The position numbers were made by a program, and so were the translations under genes. Under the pieces are notes generated by a model that saw only the letters and a list, made by a program, of their open reading frames with translations, was not told where the DNA came from and made no database searches. Positions 12,688 to 22,296 of a stretch of DNA of 64,000 bases are shown piece by piece (position 1 is the stretch's first letter; each line of letters opens with the position of its first letter). The stretch covers positions 93,528,549 through 93,592,548 of the forward strand of contig CM053274.1 in assembly GCA_028583415.1 (NCBI GenBank), read 5' to 3'. The DNA comes from Protea cynaroides (taxonomy: Eukaryota > Streptophyta > Magnoliopsida > Proteales > Proteaceae).

Positions 12688-13075
12688 TTACGTGGTTAAT
12701 TTCCCTTGGAATATAAGAAGTGTATGTCTATCCAAAAATGAAAGAGACGAGTGACTTGTTATCACACTCCCCCTTTCCATGGACGTGCAAAAGTTAGTGA
12801 AGTCCCTTTGAGACATCATAGACACGATCATTTCCACAAATACCATCATAAGTAAACAATATTCTCCAAAACTGCCCTGCTCATCTCTTTCCCAAGTGGA
12901 AGAGCAGTCGACCACACCTCCATTCGTGGATGAATTGATGGATTCGGTGGTGGAACATAGTCTAGGGAAATTGGATTCAGTGGTGTTACATACTCTAGGG
13001 AACTTGCCAACTACTGCCAACCACGTTGCTCTTGCGAAAGGGCAGTTGAAGAAGATGTGCTCTATCGTTACGTTT
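12688..13075 (-). pseudogene. LINE fragment: reverse-transcriptase zinc-binding region
   Basis: On the minus strand the translation contains IEHIFFNCPFARATW, the signature of the zinc-binding domain that follows reverse transcriptase in plant L1-type LINEs. Downstream, in a shifted frame with stops, NIVYL-WYLWK matches the usual LWYLWKxRND block of the same elements. Frameshifts and stops show that the copy is dead. A 39-bp near-repeat (TTGGATTCAGTGG.. / ATGGATTCGGTGG..) lies inside it. Confidence 0.7.
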
Positions 13076-13697
13076 ATTTAGATTGACTACATGTCAAATT
13101 ATAAGTAAGTCAATGTGGGGAGAGTAAATTTTTCAACTTTCCATTCAAGTCCATTTCTTGTGACATAAAAGTTTGGTGGGAAGGTATCAAAACTGGACCA
13201 GATTGACAGGCTGATCAAACTCGGTTGGTACGGTTTGTGCTGAAGTACAAAATTTAAGTAATTGGTCGGTTCAGTTTTAAACTGCGTAACTGACGGTCGC
13301 CCGACCGATGGCGTTGATTAAAACCATAAACTGATCGAAAGAGTAGATTTCGGATTTCTGAAATGTAGTTTTATTCATTCAAACTCCGGAGGTTTCAAGG
13401 CAGCAGATTTGGAAATAGAGTTTCAGCAGAGGTATTTCTTCAGCGAAGGGAGTTTAGCAGGGTGGTTTTTGGATTTCGAAGTGGGTTTTTCATTTTTTGT
13501 ACCGTGTTTTCCTCCAAGCAAACATAAGTTGTGATCTTTCAATTATATCTCTTAGATGATGATGGCATCACATGTCGGCACATCTTAGGTGGTGTCAGTG
13601 TGTCACTAGCGTAGCAGACAAATCAAAAGTTCCAACTGTTTGAAATTAAAGTGAAAAAATGGTAACCACATCCATGTTTATAACCATTGGTTGATAT

Positions 13698-14101
13698 TGT
13701 TACAACTCAAGTGGAAAGGAAAGTCCAACTCAAAAGACTAGTGTATTATGTAAGAGAATTTAAGACTTAAGAACCATATTTGATAGATATGAGATTCCAA
13801 TATGAGATCATAACATTGTTATTGCCACTCCTTTTTTAAAGCCGATATCCACATTGGTCAATTCTAGATTGCCCACTCTGGATGGTTTTCACTCTGCTTC
13901 ACCAGGTAGCTTTTTCCCAGGTCACTCCTTCTTTAGGTCGTCCTTCCCGCAGCATTGGTCTCTCAATGAAAACACCAAATATTATAACTCAAGCTCAAGG
14001 GAAAGCCTAACTCAAAAGATTAGTCTATTAAGTAGGAGAACTCAAGATTTAAAAACCATACTTGATAAATAAGTATGTGATTCCAATGTAAGATCATAAC
14101 A
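13698..14101. mobile_element. Candidate TRIM with about 120-bp LTRs
   Basis: Two diverged direct repeats, 13698-13815 (118 bp) and 13980-14101 (122 bp), share AACTCAA, AACTCAAAAGA, GTCTATTA/GTGTATTA, TTTAAAAACCATA/CTTAAGAACCATA and end GATCATAACA. The left copy begins TG and ends CA. The internal part is only 164 bp and has no coding capacity. I could not find a convincing primer-binding site or target duplication, so a simple segmental duplication of an LTR fragment remains possible. Confidence 0.5.
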
Positions 14102-14268
14102 ATTATCCTCTCCAAATTGATCCCATTCCATTGTCTTAAAGACGATGTAGAGATAAGTTTATCTCAACGGCAATAAAGGAAACATGCGGGCTATCAATGA
14201 ACTTGAAATGTTAAGATCATAAAAAGGAAAATCATAAACAATACAATTTAGATCTCACTCAAGCTAAC

Positions 14269-14270
<2 letters not shown>

Positions 14271-14310
<40 letters not shown>
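14271..14310 (+). repeat. (GA)n microsatellite
   Basis: A pure GA run of about 38 bases, some 400 bp beyond the 3' end of the ROD1-type gene. Confidence 0.95.
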
Positions 14311-14312
<2 letters not shown>

Positions 14313-14695
14313 CTTCTCAGCCTTTTATTTTTGACATAAAAAAAATCTGAATTCGTCTTGATCTGTTGGTGGTGAGAGAATAGCAGGTCAAATGGCAGTA
14401 AATGGAAGTAATCGTGATTTCGTGAAAGCCACTTTGCCGAAAAAATGAGCAATACAAACGAAGGAAAACGACAGCCCAATTGGTAATTAATACTAATTAA
14501 GAATGTTTTGTGATCTTTCCTGGGTTACCCATTCCAGATTTCAGATCAACCCAGAGAGAAAAGTTGCAGAAACATCGAACAGAAGTCAACAGAAACAGAT
14601 TCCCACAATCAATCCATCCTGCATTCTCTTTTTCCCCCCAGTTTTGACAGTTTTTGTTTCTTTTTTTCTTTCAATTTTGTTTTGTTTTACAATAA

Positions 14696-15638
14696 CTACT
14701 TGAGTAGATCAACCTGAACCTGATAAGCTGCTCTCTTACGCTTGCTCTCCACCTCATACTTTCCGGCGAAAGAATCAAACAAGAAGCCGGCACCGACACC
14801 AACGGCCAAATCAATGGTGTAGTGACCCCTGGAGCCCAGAAGCCTGATGCCCTGTAAGACATTGAGCGTGTCAAACAACCAAGCCAATTCCCACCTCTGC
14901 ATCCGACGCATATCCAAAGATGCAATTACCGACCCTGCCACATGTCCTGAGAAGAACAGGAAGAAGGACACGTTCCCCACAGGAAAATCAGCTCCAGATC
15001 CCAAGAACCCCTCCGGCAAAGGCAGCTGCGTTGCGTACCCTAGAATCCCTCTGCATGTGAACATGAACAACGCAGCTATGGTTGCCCTAGGCCTCCCTTC
15101 CACCAACAATGTCCATATTATATACATCATTTGCATTCCCACAAACACCTGTATTGTCAATAATATTGGAAATGGATCAGAAACAAAAGATGTCACAAGG
15201 AATCCATCATATCAGATCAGATCAGATCAGATTACTTACCGTGTTGAGAGCAGCGAGGACGGTATTGACAGCAGGGTGATCGGCCAAGTAGCGATGGAGG
15301 GAGCGGGTAAAGACGAAGCCCAGATCGAAGGGAGGAGAAGACGGAGGAACCATAAAGAGGGTATACTCAACCGCCATGAAAAAGAGCAGAGACAGGGCAA
15401 AGGCACAAGGAATCGGGTGGTACTTCAACACATCTATCGCATCCTCCATTGTTAACCCCATTAAAGCAATCGTATTACCTCCTTTAAGGTTCTTATTCGC
15501 TGCAGATGGTTGCTTCCTGGACATGGTATCTGCTCTGGTTTTGGTACCGTTACAGGATCTGGGTTCCTTAATTTCCTTGTCCTTAAGAGCACCATGAGAA
15601 CGATAATGGCATCCAATCCCAGTCATTGCCTTTGCCAT
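14696..15638 (-). CDS. ROD1: Phosphatidylcholine:diacylglycerol cholinephosphotransferase
   Basis: Two exons on the minus strand, 15240-15638 and 14696-15148, joined across a 91-bp GT-AG intron, give 283 residues. The enzyme exchanges the phosphocholine head group between phosphatidylcholine and diacylglycerol in the ER membrane, moving fatty acids into and out of phosphatidylcholine for desaturation and oil synthesis (Arabidopsis ROD1, At3g15820, about 300 residues). The lipid-phosphatase/phosphotransferase motifs are intact: FFSGHVAGS (residues 198-206, His202) and GSRGHYTIDL (238-247, His242 and Asp246), the expected catalytic triad. Hydrophobic segments lie near 78-97, 134-149, 158-172, 192-210 and 246-260. 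The N-terminal 60 residues are polar and poorly conserved, so the start codon is the least certain point. The neighbour PIFI is also near ROD1 in Arabidopsis. Confidence 0.93.
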
Positions 15639-16102
15639 GGCAGAGATTCTCCATGTGAGGGAAATCTTTATAAATCAGGGGAGGAGTGAAGACTGAAGGG
15701 TGCGGCGGAGCATTCAATGAGAGAATGGAGGTTGGTGGTTGGAGTTTCTCTGCTAGTCTAAACCTGCCAAAGTTGGATTTACCCTTTTGAAGAGAAAAAG
15801 TCAGTTACACGAATTTCAAGACTGACTAGGAGAATATATACTGCCGGTGGTTCTACTACCGTTCGATTCGATTAGGACGGCCGTACAGGAAGGAGTATAA
15901 TCAATGAAGTTTGATGAGTCAGAATGCTGTAGCAAATTGTATTCCATATACGTAGGAAATTACAGTATGCATTGATGGTTGGTATATTCCAATCTAACGG
16001 AGGAGGATTATTAGGATTTTTGGTGGTTGGTACATTTTATGGAAGATAAGGTAGGTCATGACATTCGACTGCTTCCAAAATTATATGGAATAATTTGGAA
16101 TG

Positions 16103-16159
16103 ACATTAATTTGCATTTCATTACCAAAAAAAAAAAAAAAAAAACATTAATTTGCATTT
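16103..16159 (+). mobile_element. Minimal retro-insert: CATTACC-poly(A) between 16-bp perfect duplications
   Basis: ACATTAATTTGCATTT occurs at 16103-16118 and again at 16144-16159 without a mismatch. Between the two copies are only 25 bases: CATTACC followed by 18 A residues. A long target duplication plus a poly(A) tail is the mark of LINE-machinery retroposition. The body is essentially absent. Confidence 0.75.
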
Positions 16160-16583
16160 AATTCGTTTTATAAATTTAAAGAGCTTTATAAAAAAAAAAT
16201 TGATGGGATCTCGTTAGTTAAAATGTACTGAATATTTGTATTGTATTCAATCGTTTAATATGTGTATTGTCGTATTGATCTCAAAAATATTTTAAAATAC
16301 TTTATACTCCAAGTTTTGTCTTTTAAAACACGTTTAGTACACGTATCGTACAATATCCATGTTTTTAACCTGCATCTTCAACAAGGAATGAGTCGATTAA
16401 TCTCATATTGTTTAATATTTTTATTGTCTTCTATATGTAATCGATGTAGGATTAAAGACTGCCACTTCCTCATAATTCTAAACTCATTACTTTATTACTC
16501 ATTAAGGTGGGTTGCATTAAGGTGGGTTGTGGACTATGAGTTCTGTGTCGTAACAAATATATATTGTAGGCCATCATAGAGCG

Positions 16584-16691
16584 TTCTCTCTCTCTCTCTC
16601 TCTCTCTCTCTTCATATGGATTTATGTTTGGAGTCTTGGATAAACATAAAACATCAATTAACTAATTGACTAAAGATGATAATTCTCACTG

Positions 16692-16741
<50 letters not shown>

Positions 16742-16826
16742 TTTCATATGGATTCATACTTGGAGTCTTGGATAAACATAAAACCTCAATTAACTAATTG
16801 ACTAAAGATGATAATTCTCACTGTTT
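16584..16826 (+). repeat. Tandem duplication anchored on (CT)n microsatellites
   Basis: The unit (CT)n-TTCATATGGATT...GGAGTCTTGGATAAACAT...GATAATTCTCACTGTTTT is present twice (about 16584-16693 and 16694-16826) with few differences. Both copies begin with a CT run, so unequal exchange between CT tracts is likely. Confidence 0.85.
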
Positions 16827-17194
16827 TATGGTCAGACACATCATAAATGTCATCTGTTTGGGTTGATTTAGATATAATTCTTCAATTTATGTGAGTATAT
16901 TTTCTTTTTTTCACCATATCGTATTATATCTCATCCGTTTAAAACTCGTACTATCCATTTTATTTTTTTTTACCATTCTCGGAATGTTTGACTTTTTTTT
17001 TATATTGTTTTACTTCATTTAAAACTTGTTCCGTCCTGTTTAATTCTTTTACGGTTCCCAATTTTACTAATTATGGATGGGACTTGAAAGAAGCATGGTT
17101 GAAATCATTTGTTTTGTTGATAATTTATTTGTGTTTTACTACACCTAAGGTGGAATCAATAATCATGGGAGTGTTACAGTACTAGTTCTGGTCT

Positions 17195-18045
17195 CTCAAT
17201 CAATCAATCAAGATAAGTCACCATCTAGGACCAGATCTGTCACATACTGGGAATTTCTCAAGGAAATTTGCCACTATCTCGACATTCCTTTGTCCTCTTC
17301 AAGATTGTTTAAAGCAGATTTTCGGCTTCTAATGGAGATTATGGAGAAGAAAACATCTTATTAGAAAGCTCGAGCACTTTCTTTTGCATGCAGACTTCAA
17401 TTGATTCAATCAGTTATCATGGGTATACAGTATAGTTTTGTTTTAGATGACAAACCTTGTTATCCTTCAAGGCATTTTAGATGAGATTGAAGGAATTAAG
17501 AGTCATTGATGACTAGAGGAATATAATATACAAGGTTTAATTTCCTGGTTCAAGAGATGTCATCTGAAGAATGAAGGTGGTCTTGGAAGTAGGCGACTGC
17601 GACTATAACTGCGAATGAAATGATACTTGTATCATGAAACATTTGTGAACCCTTCCTTACCTGGAGGAGACTCGCTATGGGTTAGTTGGGTGATGACTGA
17701 TGGATAAAAGAAAGGCAGGCCTCTATGGGCAATGGACATACTTCTTAATTGCACCTGGGTCCTCAAAGCCATCCTACACCTAGACATAATATTGCTAAAT
17801 ATCTCATTGCGAATGGCCAATCATTTTTTCTCTAGTCGGATCCTTAGCTTTGACATTCGACAAATTGGTGCCATGGTGTGAAATTGTTTGGTTTCCTTTG
17901 GCAAACCTAAGCTTTCCCTCTATTACATGGCTAGTTATAGTGGGTGGCTTAACTATAGGTGATACGATGGTTAAACGGAGACCAAACCAAAGGGTAAGCA
18001 TAGTCCATTTTGTATGTCAGAGGGAGGAAACGAAGACCATCTCCT
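17195..18045 (+). pseudogene. LINE relic: end of reverse transcriptase and zinc-binding domain
   Basis: The forward translation, with several stops and frameshifts, shows the usual order of a plant L1-type LINE: SRLFKADFRLLMEIMEKK, SFACRLQLIQSVIMGIQ, then ICEPF..W, GPQSHPTPRHNIAKYLIANG, PWCEIVWFPLAN...ITWL, GLTIGDTMVKR, and CQREET. The zinc-binding part breaks off where a SINE begins (18048), and an RNase H part resumes at about 18600. The copy is inactive. Confidence 0.75.
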
Positions 18046-18047
18046 TT

Positions 18048-18308
18048 CTTCTTTTTTTTTTTTTTTTTTTTTGCTAACGACGGGTTTTCAGACTTTTGGC
18101 CTCACTAATCCCGTTGGTCCATACTGTCCCCAACCGCATGGACCAAGTCATTCCAAGGTTGAATGAGAATCATTCTACTTGCACTCATAGTAGTAAAGAA
18201 AGAGCACTTAACACCCCGTTTGAGTGGCCCCAAGGCGGTAAGAAAAGTCGAACTCAGTACCTTTCACTTCCTGAGACATAGGTTCCTTGCCAACTCAGCT
18301 ACACATGC
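18048..18308 (-). mobile_element. tRNA-derived SINE nested in the LINE relic
   Basis: On the minus strand the element starts with a tRNA-like head (AGCTGAGTTGGCAAGG, A-box like; GTACTGAGTTCGAC, B-box like). It continues through a body of about 180 bp and ends GTCGTTAGC-poly(A), the poly(A) being the T-run at about 18050-18071 on the plus strand. It sits between the zinc-binding and RNase H parts of a LINE, which suggests that it inserted later. I did not find a clear target duplication. Confidence 0.6.
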
Positions 18309-18599
18309 TGGTGAATATATATTGTTATACTTTAGGTTAATGGATATAACAGACAATCATATTCAAATTTCAGTACTTATGAAATTAATTGGATAATAGA
18401 TCAGTTCAAAGGTGGAACTCTCGAGTAACAAATTAAGAAGTTCTCCTTTTGTGTGAGTGTTGCTAAAATCTAGGAGAAAGGAACGCAAGAATTTTTGCAC
18501 TGATAGCTGAACCATTGTAGGTCTTCTCTTTGCTATCCTTTTAGATACCAAGATGCGGGTTTGCAATATTTCATCTCAATTTGAAGACAATTAGTTAAG

Positions 18600-18960
18600 A
18601 GACTTCTTCACCAGTTGGAGGATTGTTCCCAATTCAAAAGTGACTGCTTCCTCTTCTTTCAGTTGGCCCTCCTCCCACCACTGGTTATATCATGGTGAAT
18701 CTTGATGGATCACTGAGAGAAGATTTAGGCGGTTACAGCTACATTGCAAGAAATGAGAACAAGGACATGATTTTTTTGCTTTGGTAGGTGCTAAAAGAGA
18801 TTCAAATGTTCTAACTGAACTTACAACAGTACTTAGAGGAATGGAGATGGCCTTGGAGAAAAATATTAACCATATACTTTTGAATTGAATACTTCAACAT
18901 GGATATGGTGTGGATGTTGCTTTGATGGTTGCTTCATAACAGATGACAATGGCGATGAGA
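18600..18960 (+). pseudogene. LINE relic: RNase H domain
   Basis: In two frames separated by a frameshift the translation reads IMVNLDGSLREDLGGYSYIARN, then LVGAKRDSNVLTELTTVLRGMEMAL. The first Asp (NLDGS) and the Glu (LTEL...LRGMEMAL) are the expected RNase H active-site positions of LINE-encoded RNase H. This is the 3' part of the element that begins at 17195. Confidence 0.7.
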
Positions 18961-20077
18961 AAGAGTATGTATTAAAATTTGCCTTGACTAAGCAAATCTA
19001 CATCACTCGCATGTATTTTCATTTTTTTTTACCCAACTCAGGCGACTTGCTTGAGTCAACCTAGTATTCTAACAATAGACAAAAGTTCGACTTCAATTAA
19101 CTCCGGACTTAATCATTTTGTTGGAAAATTTTGGAAGTAGTAGATATTTCTATTTTTGTCAATTTCTATTAAAATTTTGAAGTATCCTATTTTTTAGTCC
19201 AAATTTTTTTGTTAGAAATATTCAACAGTCTGAAATAAATGCAAAAGTATTCTTATATTCTCAAGAAATTCAATTATTTTGTAGATTTTTTTTTTCAATT
19301 AATTGAGATTTAACCTGAATTTTTTTTTATAAGACTTAAGACCTCCCTCCTCTAAAGAAAAGTCTTCCTTAGCAAGGGAAGTGGAAAGCCCACTAAAATG
19401 GAGGTTCCGAAAAGAAAAGACAATAATGTAGTCTATTTAGAGTATAGACTCTCCCATTAAATGGGATAAGAGTGTTTTTATTTTTATTTTTTATAAGTAG
19501 ATAATTTATTAAAATCCAAAAAAGAAAACATAATCAATCTGGGCATACAAATTGACAATATTTTTCCTGATTCAGATCCGATTCCTAAACCTTGATACTC
19601 ACCTATGGAAAAGGACAACCTTGGCGACAGTATTTCCCAATTATAAAAATCAATGCAGGCGAAGCAAGAGAATTGGCAACCTTTTGTGGCCCCTTAGGGC
19701 TTACGACCTTTTTTTTATTATTTTTATTATTTTTTTATTTTTTGGACAAGCACAACCGGTGAGATACAAAGACCGAAATATGGGCCCGGCCGGGCCCAGC
19801 CCAGAAGTGTGGGCCATTGCATACCTCAGTTGGCAGTTAGATATTCAAAAGTGACCTCTCTCACACTCAACCATTGGCACTTGCGACGTCTTTTTCCCTT
19901 GGACTTTTTCAATAATTTTTTTTTTTTTTTTATAACAATGTAAACCTAAATGGTAATAAAATAAAGGTGTTGACGTCATCTAATCCAACGGACAACGATT
20001 GCCGATGTCAACAATTTTGGACACTGGATCAGATGGACGTCAATAAGAACCACCCATAAATAATTGGTTGGTATAGA
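18961..20077. other. Intergenic; nothing recognised
   Basis: AT-rich sequence with several poly(T) runs (19023, 19266, 19321, 19917). No open frame resembles a known family. Confidence 0.4.
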
Positions 20078-20340
20078 ATATAGATAGGGATTCACATGCT
20101 CTCCTCCTAGAGGTTCGGGAGGAGGGGGGACGCTCCCGTTGAATGGCCAATACGTGGGACTCTGGTGAATCCGAACCCTCCATCCGAACTGACACTTAGT
20201 CGACAAACTGAACCGACAAGAGGTGTCGACTTGAATGGAGGACTCGAATTCACTCACACCCTACTAATCGGCCATCCAACGGAGACGTCTTCTTCCTCCC
20301 AAACCTCTAGGTGGAGAGGATGAGGGTTCCATATAGATAG
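20078..20340. mobile_element. Mutator-type foldback MITE, copy A
   Basis: A 243-bp element (20088-20330) lies between perfect 10-bp target duplications ATATAGATAG (20078-20087 and 20331-20340). Its ends are inverted: GGATTCACATGCTCTCC on the left and, on the complement of the right end, GGAACCCTCATCCTCTCC. Inverted pairing continues inward (GAATCCGAACCCTCCATC against AATGGAGGACTCGAATTC) to a centre reading CAAACTGAACCGACAAGAGG. Related copies lie at 40655-40917 and 42479-42745. The 9-10 bp duplication points to Mutator-like transposase. Confidence 0.85.
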
Positions 20341-20460
20341 AGGGCAACCCACGGAGCTGACTTGTTAAAATCAAGAGTAATATGGGATTTGTCAACACAT
20401 AATTTTCCTACCGGGTAAGCTTGTCCTCAACTTCCACGCACCACCATTGGTTGCTGAAGG

Positions 20461-20524
20461 AAGATCTTGCCACTACTATTTTTTATTTTTATTTATTTTT
20501 TGGAGGTAAGATCTGGCCACTACT
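20461..20524 (-). mobile_element. Minimal retro-insert between 17-bp duplications
   Basis: AAGATCTTGCCACTACT (20461-20477) and AAGATCTGGCCACTACT (20508-20524) match at 16 of 17 bases. They flank a 30-base insert that on the minus strand reads ACCTCC followed by an A-rich tail. Confidence 0.65.
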
Positions 20525-21289
20525 GTCGGTGGAACTGGATGTTATAAATTCACTAGTTTCCAGCTCAAATTCTCAATTTTTTTTTACAGGTCTTTGGCGT
20601 GATTCGTTGTGTTGGTTGGAACTTGGAAGCAACCAAGACAAGGAAAGAATCTTTCCGGGCTTTGAAGAAAAAAATAAAATAAAAAAGTTTGTCAGCATTG
20701 TTGAAGATGGAAGGCAACTATCTTGTTAAAATTATGTTGATGGTTTGCCCGATTTCGATTAATGCCTATTTATATAATTTCATCAGTGATGAATGTTTTT
20801 TTTTTTATTTTTAATTCTTTAACACAGTTTAAAAAAAAAAAAAAAAAAAAAAAACCTCACATATTTTAGTAAAATCTACAAATCTTTTTGATAAAAACAA
20901 ACTCGACAACCAAATCTTATCACAAGATTTAAATGCAGCCCCAACCAACCCATGTTTTACTTGTTCGAAAAAGAAAAAGAAAAAGAACCAGAAGCTCCTT
21001 CTTTAGCCTAATGAGAAAGTCTAAAAGCATGGAGGAAGGAAGAATGAGATGAATTGTATCAAAATACAGATTCTTTTGCATATATAGGCATTATGAAGTG
21101 AAGGATTCATTTCCCAATTTGTTCTGTCCAGGTCGAACTGTTCTGATCTGTTTTTTATTCATAGGTGGATCTGTTTTTTATTCATAGTTGGAAGTTCTTA
21201 CCACATAATAAGTAGGTGCCCTATAAAGATAGTGGAAGAAATCTTTTCAATATTCCTTACAAATTTAGGCTAATTGGATGTGCACTACA

Positions 21290-21470
21290 ATTAAGTGACG
21301 CTGTAAGGTCCGTGGGTACGAAGGGACCCCCAGGTTTAAGTCCTACCCCTACCCAGATGTGTGTATTATCCTTCCTCCAAGAAGGATGTCTTCCTCAAGC
21401 ACCCAATTCCATTATCTTGGCCCCAGTAAGCATTATAACACCACAGAAGAAGGAAAAAAAATATAAAAAA
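21290..21470 (+). mobile_element. Possible tRNA-like SINE
   Basis: GTAAGGTCCGTGGGTACGAA followed by CCCAGGTTTAAGTCCTACCC has a B-box-like core (GGTTTAAGTCC), and the segment ends in an A-rich tail near 21450-21474. I found no target duplication and the A box is poor. Confidence 0.25.
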
Positions 21471-22296
21471 AAAAGTGAATTAGATTCTCTGCAAGGCAGC
21501 TTGGCTTTCCACTTCCTGTAGAACCGCCCCCGCTAGAGTTTTGTAGATTTGGAGGGTTTAACATTGAAAATTAAAAGAGGGATTACACTGTTGAGCCAAA
21601 TTCTGATTATTCTTAATAAAACTAGAACATTTTGCTACCTTAGCTTTTGGATCCTAGAAAATGGGCAATGGTATCAGATCCATTAGGTTTTAGGGATGGT
21701 TGGTAAGGAGCTTCACCTGAACCTCAGCCATAACTTCCATATACAAATCCCCATTGACAACGACCAAAAATGAATTTCCCTCCTCAAGCTCTTCACTTTG
21801 GACAAAGAGGAAAAGGTTGACATCTAAGATAGACAAGGACTAACCAATTTCCCCTTTTATGGAACTGGGACCCTTCACCAGACACCACCCATTGTAATTC
21901 ACTTAGATCCCTCTATTATTACCAGCCAAAGATGAAGAAGCTTGCTTTGAATCCCTTTGTAACACATTTTGGATCCTCTGCAATGGCAGAACGGATCCCC
22001 AAAATTGACATGAAACCACTGGGTATCAGAAACCTAAGATGCCAATAATCCCTTGTCTGAAAAATACAAAGAACAAATAACAATTTCTCAGGATACACAA
22101 TCTACCCCTTAACCAAATCCGAGGCAAGATGAACACTGTTCTTTCTCATGTCTCTCCTTTCCTCCATTCCCAACACACAACTAAGTAGTACACAAATAAC
22201 ATATATAACAACAAAGCAGGAATAATAAATGCAAGAGACTTGCAGCATCAATTCATACATGGTTTGGGCAAAACTCAGTCTCAGAAGGGTGAAAAA

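Larger units (their letters stand above)
15640..17190. other. Intergenic; simple repeats and one retro-insert
   Basis: Upstream of the ROD1-type gene. Apart from the 16103-16159 insert and the CT-anchored duplication at 16584-16826 I see only AT-rich unique sequence, with no open frame that resembles a protein family. Confidence 0.5.

Noticed and set aside
14847..15455. A 202-codon open frame on the plus strand
   Set aside because: It is antisense to the ROD1-type gene, including its intron, and has no conserved motifs.
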